Assembly (NCBI GenBank): GCA_016935775.1
Contig: JAFGQF010000045.1
Location: 1 to 7,342, forward strand
Length of the DNA stretch: 7,342 bases
Source of the DNA: Caldifarciminota bacterium
GTDB lineage: Bacteria; Hydrothermota; Tepidihabitantia; Tepidihabitantales; Tepidihabitantaceae
Reading direction: 5' to 3'
In this document: positions 1 to 5,011 of the stretch, in pieces
Layout: each line of letters starts with the position of its first letter
Position numbering within the stretch: the first letter of the stretch is position 1
Translations under genes and position numbers: made by a program
Notes under the pieces: generated by a model
The model's input: only the letters and a program-made list of their open reading frames with translations
Database searches by the model: none
Told to the model about the DNA's origin: nothing

Positions 1-230
1 CCGATGGTCGGGTAGCGGACGTGGCCGATGCCGGAGTTCCCGGTCAGCCGGGCGAGGTTCTTCTCGTTGAAGACGGACGCGACCAGGCCGTTGCCCTTTT
101 TGAGATGGAAGGTGGTGTCCGAGGTGAGGATGCCGGCCGAGTCCTGGCCGCGGTGCTGGAGCGCTATCAGGCCTTCGATGAGCCGGGGGCCGGCCGGTTC
201 GCTCGACAGGAGGCCCAGCACTCCGCACAT
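1..230 (-). CDS. purF: Amidophosphoribosyltransferase, N-terminal fragment (cut by window edge)
   Basis: This enzyme catalyses the first committed step of de novo purine synthesis, in which PRPP and glutamine give 5-phosphoribosylamine, in the cytoplasm. The 76 visible codons begin MCGVLGLL and contain LQHRGQDSAGI, KKGNGLVASVF and GNSGIGHVRYPT. These are hallmark segments of the class II (Ntn) glutamine amidotransferase domain of PurF. The LQHRGQD form separates it from GlmS, which has LEYRGYD at that place. Cys2 is the expected N-terminal nucleophile, so the ATG at 228-230 must be the start and there is no propeptide of the Bacillus kind. The phosphoribosyltransferase half lies beyond the window. 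No Shine-Dalgarno precedes the ATG. A good promoter ends 9 nt upstream, so the mRNA is probably leaderless. The upstream neighbour is a pseudogene remnant on the same strand, so purF is probably transcribed from its own promoter. Identification is very likely correct. Confidence 0.95.
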   Translation of the reverse strand, partial: MCGVLGLLSSEPAGPRLIEGLIALQHRGQDSAGILTSDTTFHLKKGNGLVASVFNEKNLARLTGNSGIGHVRYPTI

Positions 231-239
231 AGAGGCGAG

Positions 240-267
240 ATTCTAGGACCGGGCCGGGTCAAGTCAA
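240..267 (-). promoter_or_regulatory. Sigma-70-type promoter of purF
   Basis: On the minus strand, TTGACT (262-267) and TAGAAT (240-245) are separated by 16 nt, which is near consensus. The -10 box ends 9 nt before the ATG at 230, so transcription would start about 1-3 nt before the ATG. TAG within the -10 box is in frame with the ATG, which rules out an upstream extension of the gene. Confidence 0.75.
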
Positions 268-294
268 TCGGGCGGGCAGGGGAGGAGAGCAGGC

Positions 295-414
295 TCAGCG
301 CACCAGTACCAGCTTCCTCCGCTCGGTCTGACTCCCGGCCTGCAACTCGCAGAAGTAGATACCGGCCGATACCCGGCACCCGCGCTCGTCCTTCCGGTCC
401 CAGACCGCCCGACT
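295..414 (-). pseudogene. Orphan FlgD-like C-terminal (sorting-domain-type) remnant
   Basis: Reading the minus strand to a TGA at 295-297 gives a tail containing AVWDRKDERG, SAGIYFCELQAG and RRKLVLVR. This is the typical end of FlgD Ig-like / T9SS type A-like C-terminal domains: a WDGRD.G loop, an AGvYf strand, and a basic KLVLVR end. The same layout ends the intact propeller protein (WDGRDDEG ... ADGVYLVRV). The remnant has no start codon or ribosome binding site of its own, and a TGA at 535-537 closes its frame upstream. It is in a different frame from the truncated secreted ORF at 519-827. The first half of the domain, which should precede the W-D loop, is unrecognisable. I read it as the 3' end of a decayed gene whose 5' end is 519-827. 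The alternative is leftover from an unrelated deleted neighbour. Confidence 0.6.
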
Positions 415-436
415 TCTCCTTTCCGACGGCTGCTGA

Positions 437-480
437 CTGCGAACTCGCAGACTCAGCTCCCGGCAATCACGCTCCCGGCA
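437..480. repeat. Short repeat cluster inside the decayed region
   Basis: GCTCCCGGCA occurs as a perfect direct repeat at 456-465 and 471-480, a 15-bp period. Next to it, CTGCGA (437-442) and TCGCAG (445-450) form a perfect inverted repeat with a 2-bp centre. The cluster lies between the dispersed repeat at 498-526 and the FlgD-like remnant, where a continuous protein domain would be expected. It may be part of an inserted REP-like element. Its function is unknown. Confidence 0.4.
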
Positions 481-497
481 GCGATGCTTGACACGGC

Positions 498-526
498 GAA
501 TATGGGTAGCGTCCCCTCTCAGCCCA
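498..526 (-). repeat. Dispersed repeat, copy A
   Basis: This 29-bp stretch matches 3911-3939 at 24 of 29 positions, in the same orientation. The invariant core read on the minus strand is GACG(C/T)TACCCATATTC. It contains the stop codon (519-521) of the truncated secreted ORF, so the coding frame runs straight into the repeat. It resembles the short non-coding repeats that accumulate in some genomes alongside REP-associated transposases. That comparison is from memory and unverified, and no transposase is present here. Confidence 0.6.
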
Positions 527-827
527 GCACAAAGTCAACCGCGAGAACGTCCGCACCGGCATCCTCATCGACCCAGTACCTCTGGCTGCCGCCATCCCCA
601 TCGTGATTGAGTAGGACTGCGACCTTCCGCCCGGCATCGTTCTCACAGGTTCCGAGAGTCCAGACGTACCCGGCGAACTCGGCCACTGCCACCGCCCAGT
701 TGTCACCCCCCGGACTGCCAAGGTCGAAGCTCCGCTCCCAGTCGGCAGCGGTCAGACCGGCGGGGCACAGCATATAGAACACGACAACGGCTCCAACGAA
801 CCCTGCTACCTTGCTGGCGTATCTCAA
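519..827 (-). CDS. Short secreted protein, probable truncated propeller-repeat paralogue
   Basis: The product is 102 residues. Residues 1-28 form a Sec signal peptide (basic MRYASK, a hydrophobic stretch, then AGLTAA). Residues 29-102 hold about one and a half modules of the kind found in the 957-3854 protein: WERSF, then a GGDNWAVAVAE segment, GYVWTLGTCE, a VAVLLNHDGDG strand-turn, and a second module start at YWVDEDAG. The frame then ends inside the dispersed repeat, and a FlgD-like tail without a start follows in another frame. This looks like the 5' part of a gene that lost its middle. The start is TTG (825-827), chosen because GGGAGG lies 5 nt upstream and the signal peptide begins there. 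One and a half modules cannot close a beta-propeller. It could still be expressed, or it may be a pseudogene. Confidence 0.6.
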   Translation of the reverse strand: MRYASKVAGFVGAVVVFYMLCPAGLTAADWERSFDLGSPGGDNWAVAVAEFAGYVWTLGTCENDAGRKVAVLLNHDGDGGSQRYWVDEDAGADVLAVDFVLG

Positions 828-832
828 AGCAA

Positions 833-838
833 CCTCCC
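833..838 (-). promoter_or_regulatory. Ribosome binding site deciding the TTG start at 827
   Basis: GGGAGG lies 5 nt upstream of the TTG codon on the minus strand. It supports TTG as the start of the short secreted ORF. Confidence 0.65.
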
Positions 839-847
839 TCGGGTCAG

Positions 848-875
848 GTTATCGGACAAGGGACCTGTCGTTCAG
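848..875 (-). promoter_or_regulatory. Weak candidate promoter for the short secreted ORF
   Basis: On the minus strand, CTGAAC (870-875) and GATAAC (848-853) are 16 nt apart, upstream of the GGGAGG ribosome binding site. The match is only partial: the -10 box agrees with TATAAT at 4 of 6 positions. It would give a leader of about 15 nt. Readthrough from the upstream propeller gene is the alternative. Confidence 0.3.
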
Positions 876-887
876 CGCGGGACCAGT

Positions 888-947
888 GCAGAGTCGATAG
901 GCATCACCTTCTCTCGCGCTGCGGTACGGACACGAAACGGACTCTGC
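888..947 (-). other. Inverted repeat downstream of the propeller gene
   Basis: GCAGAGTC (888-895) and GACTCTGC (940-947) are perfect 8-bp reverse complements around a 44-nt loop. They start 9 nt past the stop codon of the propeller gene. There is no T-run, so it does not look like a standard intrinsic terminator. It might stabilise the 3' end, or it may be chance. The rest of 828-956 shows nothing else apart from the weak promoter. Confidence 0.3.
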
Positions 948-956
948 TATCCATGG

Positions 957-3854
957 CTAGCGCGCTTTGATGACCTTGCAGATGTCATCACCTGCCCGCC
1001 AGCCGCCGGTCTCCGGAACCCGAACCAAGTAGACGCCGTCAGCCACCGGCACGCCTTCGTCGTCGCGACCGTCCCACGAGACCGACCTGCCCGTAGCGCT
1101 GGCGCCAGTTTGAAGCTCGAGCGTCCGCACCAGCCGACCAGCGCGGTCGAACACTTGCAGGTGCTGCGGCGTGTCGCAACGGCCTCGTACCTCCAGGCGC
1201 ACTTGGTCCCGGAACAGGCTCGGCCGGGCGACGATGGTCTGCCGGCCTTCGGGCGCGGCCAACGGTGCCCAGCCGACCAGCCCGACTCGTGGTGCGTACA
1301 CGATGACCAGGATTGCGTCGTCCGTATCGTCGACCTCGCCGCTCCCGGCCACGGCCAGGCGGGCACCGGGTCCGCTCGCGACCGCCTGACCGGCTTCGCT
1401 TGAACCCTGGCAGTCGAACGTGTCCATCCAAACCACGTTTCCCAGCGAATCGTAGGCGATGGTGGTGGCATCAGCGCCCCCGGTCCGGTTGTAGCAGGTC
1501 CCGGTCACAAAAAGCTCGGTGCCGAGGGTGGTATTGTCCTTGGCATCGTCATGCGTGCCTGAGCTGCCCTCATACAGCCGCAGCCACAGGGAGTCGCCGT
1601 TCGGCCCGAAGGCTGCCGTCAGGTAGTTGGACCAGTCGTTGCAGTAGGTGTACCCGCTTGCGTAGAACCTGCCAGTGCTGTCCACCGCTCCGGCAGAGAA
1701 GTTCCCGCCGCTGTCGAATGCCATCCGCCGTACCCACAGCGTATCTCCCTCAGGGTCCAGCCTCGCGGCCAGGAGCGCCCGATAGCCAGGGCCTCCGACG
1801 TAGATGTCCCCGGTTGGCCCCATGCAGGCGGCATAAGCGTAGAAGTAGCGGCCAAGCGTGTCCGGGTTGGCGCAATGCGTGATCCAGGACACCTCGCCCT
1901 CCGGGTCGTACATGATGATCGTAGCCGAGAGAGACACGTCGCGCTCCTCCTCCCGCGAATACCCGACGACGCATGCTCTTCCGGTCGAGTCCAACAGGAC
2001 CGCGCAAGGCACGTCGTCGTAAGACGCCGTGCCTCCGTAGCGCCTGACCCAGAGTTCCGCGCCCGCAGGCGAGTACTTGACCGTCGCGTAGTCGAGTTGT
2101 GTGCCGTCACCCATGCTCTTCCCGGTCACCAGCACGTTGCCGGACCGGTCCACGGCCAAGCCGGTTGGGATGTCGTCGCCGTTGCCCGGTCCGTTGTACC
2201 GGTTCGCCCAGGCAAGACCGCCCCAGCAGTCGTACTTGACGGTCAGGTAGTCGAGCCCGCAGGTGTCGGTCTCGCAGGTCCCGGTGGCGTAGACGTTGCC
2301 GTCCTGGTCGGTCGCGACCCGCAGCGCTTCGTCGTCCATATGGGGAAGATGGTGGTACGCTCGCGCCCACAGTGAGTCGCCCGCCGCCGAGTACTTCGCC
2401 ACCAGGAACCCGTTCGCTTCATTGGCCGCGTCGAGGTACCCCGCCACGACGGCATTGCCGTCCTGGTCAAAGGCTACGTCGTTTGCCCGGGAGTCGCTCC
2501 GGCCCGGGGTGGACAGCGACTGGTACCAGCGCCGGTCCCCCGCCGGGCCGTACCTGAACAGAACCCCGTTGTCGTACCAGCGGTACCTGGTTCGGAACTG
2601 GTAGTATCCGCCGATACTGATGTCCGACCCGGCCCGGCAGGCGGCCCAGCCGTACGCTCGAAGCGAATCGGGCGGGGTCCAGCGCTGGGCCCAGAGTTCT
2701 TCCCCGGACGAGGAGTATTTCACCGTGGCGACGTCCGGCCCCAGTCTCCGCCAGCTCAGTCCGGTGACGAAGATGTTGCCTGACTCGTCCAGGACCATCG
2801 CCGCCAGGCTGTCGTCTTCCTCTGGCCCCGCGTAGCTGCGCTCCCACAGCAGGCTACCCGCCGGCGAGTACTTCACCACCAGGTACATGTCGCCTTCGTT
2901 GCCGGCGACAACGACATTCCCCGACTGGTCGGCTGCCACTGCCACCGGCGCGTTCGCGTCCCTTCGCGCCACCCGGCGCCTGGACCAGAGCGTATCCCCG
3001 GCCGGGCTGTACTTGACCACGATGTGGCCGCTGCTGTCGTCGGACCGAAAGGTGCACGCGGCCAGCACCAGGTTGCCCTGCGGGTCCACTGCCGCCGCCA
3101 CCGCGCTGTCCTCGCACTCATCCGGACCACGGAACGTCCGTGCCCAGGCCAGGCTGCCGTCCCGGCCGTACTTGAGCGCCTGGATGTCGAAGTCGCCCTC
3201 GTTGTTGTTCACCCCGGTCCCGACCACGTAGACGTACCCGCCCGGGTCGAGTACGCCGGCGATGCCGAAGTCCTCATTCCGCTGGTAGTCGTACGTCCGG
3301 TCCCACAGCCGTACCCCGGCCGGCGAGTACTTCACCAGCAGGATGTCCTCGTAGTCCTGCTCGGACTCGCACGCGCCGACCACGTAGACGTTGCCGGTAT
3401 CGTCCACCAGCAGGTCGGACGGGATGTCGGCCCACACTCCTTCGGCGTAGTACCGCACCCAGCAGGAGTCGCCGTCGGGCTCATACTTGAGCACGACGAT
3501 GTCTTCCTCGTAGTCGTGGTACGACCAGCCGAGCACGACGACGTTGCCGGCCGGGTCAACCGCCACGTCGACCGGTTCTTCGTACCCGTAGCCGGTGAAC
3601 CGGCGCGTCCAGAGCAGCACGCCATCGGGCGAGTACTTGGCGGTCGTGATGGCCATCGAGCTGTCGCCCGGCTCGCTGCTGGCTGCGGCGAACACGTTGC
3701 CCTGCTGGTCGGCGGCCACGGCCCGGACCCGGTCATCGCCGTTGCCGCTGCCGGCAAGCCGCCTTACCCAGACCGTGTCGACCTGCCCCCCGGCCGTTGC
3801 GGCCAGGGCCAGGAGTATCGCGGTCAGGTAGGTTCGGGCCGACGTTATACGCAT
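957..3854 (-). CDS. Secreted 16-module beta-propeller-type repeat protein with FlgD-like C-terminal domain
   Basis: The product is 965 residues. Residues 1-24 form a Sec signal peptide (MRITSARTYLTAILLALAATAGG). Residues 28-856 consist of 16 consecutive modules of about 52 residues. Each reads roughly W.R.Y - DD - AVD.GNVYVTG - D..TVKYSPAG.L, the pattern of SBBP/YncE-like beta-propeller repeats. Residues 857-965 form a FlgD Ig-like / T9SS-type A-like domain with VFDRAGRLVRTL, SWDGRDDEG and ADGVYLVRV, ending in KVIKAR. Such tails serve in export or surface anchoring in FCB-group bacteria. The protein is therefore probably extracellular or cell-surface attached, with an unknown ligand and no catalytic motif. 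The open frame continues upstream to 4931, but the ATG at 3852-3854 is the start: it has GGAGGA 6 nt upstream, a signal peptide follows, and a strong promoter lies just beyond. Modules 8 and 13-16 are the most divergent. Confidence 0.9.
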   Translation of the reverse strand: MRITSARTYLTAILLALAATAGGQVDTVWVRRLAGSGNGDDRVRAVAADQQGNVFAAASSEPGDSSMAITTAKYSPDGVLLWTRRFTGYGYEEPVDVAVDPAGNVVVLGWSYHDYEEDIVVLKYEPDGDSCWVRYYAEGVWADIPSDLLVDDTGNVYVVGACESEQDYEDILLVKYSPAGVRLWDRTYDYQRNEDFGIAGVLDPGGYVYVVGTGVNNNEGDFDIQALKYGRDGSLAWARTFRGPDECEDSAVAAAVDPQGNLVLAACTFRSDDSSGHIVVKYSPAGDTLWSRRRVARRDANAPVAVAADQSGNVVVAGNEGDMYLVVKYSPAGSLLWERSYAGPEEDDSLAAMVLDESGNIFVTGLSWRRLGPDVATVKYSSSGEELWAQRWTPPDSLRAYGWAACRAGSDISIGGYYQFRTRYRWYDNGVLFRYGPAGDRRWYQSLSTPGRSDSRANDVAFDQDGNAVVAGYLDAANEANGFLVAKYSAAGDSLWARAYHHLPHMDDEALRVATDQDGNVYATGTCETDTCGLDYLTVKYDCWGGLAWANRYNGPGNGDDIPTGLAVDRSGNVLVTGKSMGDGTQLDYATVKYSPAGAELWVRRYGGTASYDDVPCAVLLDSTGRACVVGYSREEERDVSLSATIIMYDPEGEVSWITHCANPDTLGRYFYAYAACMGPTGDIYVGGPGYRALLAARLDPEGDTLWVRRMAFDSGGNFSAGAVDSTGRFYASGYTYCNDWSNYLTAAFGPNGDSLWLRLYEGSSGTHDDAKDNTTLGTELFVTGTCYNRTGGADATTIAYDSLGNVVWMDTFDCQGSSEAGQAVASGPGARLAVAGSGEVDDTDDAILVIVYAPRVGLVGWAPLAAPEGRQTIVARPSLFRDQVRLEVRGRCDTPQHLQVFDRAGRLVRTLELQTGASATGRSVSWDGRDDEGVPVADGVYLVRVPETGGWRAGDDICKVIKAR
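1287..3773 (-). repeat. Tandem array of 16 propeller modules within the CDS
   Basis: Sixteen protein-level repeats run from W29 to about residue 856. Each starts at a conserved tryptophan after a KY(S/G)..G.xL turn. The KYSP/KYSS turn is kept in several modules. Its DNA is nearly unchanged between, for example, the copies near 2857 and 3317 (GGCGAGTACTTCACCA on the plus strand). Sixteen blades would fit two eight-bladed propellers, or another split such as 7+9; the sequence alone does not decide. Confidence 0.8.
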
Positions 3855-3860
3855 CCTGCG

Positions 3861-3866
3861 TCCTCC
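3861..3866 (-). promoter_or_regulatory. Ribosome binding site of the propeller gene
   Basis: GGAGGA on the minus strand lies 6 nt before the ATG at 3854. It fixes the start against the upstream-open frame. Confidence 0.8.
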
Positions 3867-3875
3867 GGTCACGCG

Positions 3876-3904
3876 AGTGTAGTGCCATGGTGCATCGCTG
3901 TCAA
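3876..3904 (-). promoter_or_regulatory. Strong sigma-70-type promoter of the propeller gene
   Basis: On the minus strand, TTGACA (3899-3904) and TACACT (3876-3881) are separated by exactly 17 nt: a consensus -35, ideal spacing and a fair -10. Transcription would start about 15 nt before the ATG, giving a short leader that just contains the GGAGGA site. The dispersed repeat copy B ends 6 bp upstream of the -35 box. Confidence 0.75.
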
Positions 3905-3910
3905 TCCCGG

Positions 3911-3939
3911 GAATATGGGTAACGTCTCCTTGGAGCCCA
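3911..3939 (-). repeat. Dispersed repeat, copy B
   Basis: This matches copy A (498-526) at 24 of 29 positions, in the same orientation. The mismatches are concentrated at the TTGG / CTCT segment (3931-3933) plus two transitions. It lies just upstream of the propeller promoter, outside any supported gene. Confidence 0.6.
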
Positions 3940-3969
3940 TTGGAGCCAAAGACCGCCAAGAGCGCCAAG
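3930..3969. repeat. Short direct repeats TTGGAGCC and CGCCAAG
   Basis: TTGGAGCC occurs at 3930-3937 and 3940-3947. CGCCAAG follows at 3954-3960 and 3963-3969, a 9-bp period. CCAAG and CTTGG-type words are partial reverse complements, so the patch has some folding potential. Runs of CGCCAAG-like units are familiar non-coding repeats in several bacterial phyla (from memory, not checked). No protein function is assigned to this stretch. Confidence 0.5.
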
Positions 3970-3983
3970 AGGGAGTGGAGTAT

Positions 3984-4057
3984 CCGGCGGTACGGGTAGG
4001 GGCGGTCCGCCGGGCATCCCGTGTCCGGCCTGGCGCACTCGGCGGTTGGCCCGGGCC
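3984..4057. other. GC-rich inverted repeats downstream of the radical SAM gene
   Basis: CCGGCGG (3984-3990) and CCGCCGG (4007-4013) form a 7-bp stem around a 16-nt loop. GGCCCGGGCC (4048-4057) is a perfect 10-bp palindrome 12 nt past the radical SAM stop codon. Neither is followed by a T-run on the minus strand. They may slow polymerase or mark the 3' end of the radical SAM transcript, but they are not convincing intrinsic terminators. Confidence 0.3.
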
Positions 4058-4069
4058 TGTCGGACCGGG

Positions 4070-4936
4070 TCAGGTGAAGTCCGGGGTGTAGTCGGACGAG
4101 GCGGAGGAGAGCTGCTGGACAAAGGCGGTTTCGAAACCGAGCTCTTCGAGATGGTCGCGGACCCGGGCGTACTCGGAGGGCCGGAGTCGGCGGTTCATTC
4201 CTTCGAGTTCGGCGGCGCGGTGGGCCGGGTAGTACTGGGCCATCAGGCTGATTGCGACCCCGGTGCCGAGTTCCTGCGCAATCCAGTCGAGGATGCGGAT
4301 GCTGTCGTCTGAGTGCCCGGGCAGGACGAGGTGGCGGACGATGATGCCGGAGCGAAGGATGCCCTCGTCGTCGCAATCGTTGGCGCCGACCTGGCGGACC
4401 ATCTCGCTGACCGCGGCCGAGGCGAAGCCGAAGTAGCCGGGCGCGGACGAGTATCGCCGGGCGAGCGCGTCGTCCTGGTACTTGATGTCGGGCAGCCAGA
4501 CGCGGACCAGACCCTCGAGCCGCTGGATGCGGTCGAGTTTCTCGTAGGCGTTGGAGTTCCAGACTACCGGCACGGCCAGGCGCGGGACGAGCCGTTCGAG
4601 CAGGGGCACGAGTTGGTCGGTGTACTGGGTCGGGGATACGAGGTTGACGTTGTGCGCGCCCTGTTCGACGAGGCCGAGGATGGCGGATTCGAGTTCGGCA
4701 TCGGTGATTGCCCGACCGCGGCCGAGCTGGGAGATTTCCCAGTTCTGGCAGAACCGGCAATGGAGGTTGCAGTGGGAGAAGAAGACCGTGCCCGAGCCGC
4801 GCATGCCGGAAATCGGCGGCTCTTCCCAAAGGTGTAGCTGGATGTTGGACACCTCGAACCGGTCGTTGGCGCCGCACGCGCCACGGCCGGCCGCGCGGTC
4901 GGCGCGGCATTCGAGCGGGCAGGCCCGGCATTCCAC
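4070..4936 (-). CDS. Radical SAM protein, PflX / COG1313 type (pyruvate formate-lyase-activase homologue)
   Basis: The product is 288 residues and cytoplasmic. The radical SAM motif CNLHCRFC gives C56, C60 and C63 (CX3CX2C) for the SAM-binding 4Fe-4S cluster. An N-terminal CX2CX3CX10C set (C3, C6, C10, C21) may bind a second cluster or metal. Later segments fit the family: WLPDIKY, RHLVLPGH and SLMAQYYPAH. Relatives resemble glycyl radical enzyme activases, but the substrate of this subgroup is not established and no glycyl radical enzyme is visible here. Length fits the family. The GTG at 4934-4936 is the only start that keeps the N-terminal cysteines, because a TAA lies in frame 6 nt upstream. 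That TAA is part of a TATAAT box, and no Shine-Dalgarno is present, so the mRNA is probably leaderless. The gene is divergent from the patatin gene, 75 bp away. Confidence 0.88.
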   Translation of the reverse strand: MECRACPLECRADRAAGRGACGANDRFEVSNIQLHLWEEPPISGMRGSGTVFFSHCNLHCRFCQNWEISQLGRGRAITDAELESAILGLVEQGAHNVNLVSPTQYTDQLVPLLERLVPRLAVPVVWNSNAYEKLDRIQRLEGLVRVWLPDIKYQDDALARRYSSAPGYFGFASAAVSEMVRQVGANDCDDEGILRSGIIVRHLVLPGHSDDSIRILDWIAQELGTGVAISLMAQYYPAHRAAELEGMNRRLRPSEYARVRDHLEELGFETAFVQQLSSASSDYTPDFT

Positions 4937-4941
4937 GCCCG

Positions 4942-4969
4942 ATTATACCGTCCCCGGAGTGGGCGCAAA
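4942..4969 (-). promoter_or_regulatory. Promoter of the radical SAM gene (consensus -10, weak -35)
   Basis: A perfect TATAAT (4942-4947, minus strand) ends 5 nt before the GTG start, so transcription should begin at or within a base or two of the GTG. The -35 is poor: TTGCGC (4963-4968, 15-nt spacer) or TTTGCG (16-nt spacer). The -10 assignment is strong; the exact -35 is not. Confidence 0.65.
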
Positions 4970-4977
4970 GCCGGGAG

Positions 4978-5005
4978 TTGCCTTCGGCTCCCGGTCACCT
5001 AGAAT
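4978..5005 (+). promoter_or_regulatory. Promoter of the patatin-barrel gene
   Basis: TTGCCT (4978-4983) and TAGAAT (5000-5005) are 16 nt apart. The -10 ends 6 nt before the ATG at 5012, so transcription would begin at about the ATG itself. TAG in the box is in frame with the ATG. It is divergent from the radical SAM promoter, with no overlap of the core boxes. Confidence 0.65.
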
Positions 5006-5011
5006 GCGGGG

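Noticed and set aside
21..491. 156-codon plus-strand open frame over the purF start
   Set aside because: No domains. The minus strand reads unmistakable PurF sequence from 230 to 1.
488..501. Plus-strand TTGACA near 488 as a promoter
   Set aside because: No -10 box at proper spacing and no plus-strand gene downstream before 5012.
1287..3773. Regularly spaced KYSPAG-coding DNA repeats as a possible CRISPR or tandem DNA array
   Set aside because: The spacing (about 150 bp) and divergence are those of protein modules. Similarity is in the encoded residues, not a constant DNA repeat with unique spacers.
3024..4091. 355-codon plus-strand open frame antisense to the propeller gene
   Set aside because: A shadow of the repeat gene: its repeated VDVAG / DHVDV segments mirror the propeller modules on the other strand.
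3855..4931. Upstream extension of the propeller open frame (open to 4931)
   Set aside because: The extension is Arg/Pro-rich and antisense-like over the radical SAM gene in a different frame. The ATG at 3854 has a ribosome binding site, a signal peptide and a promoter.
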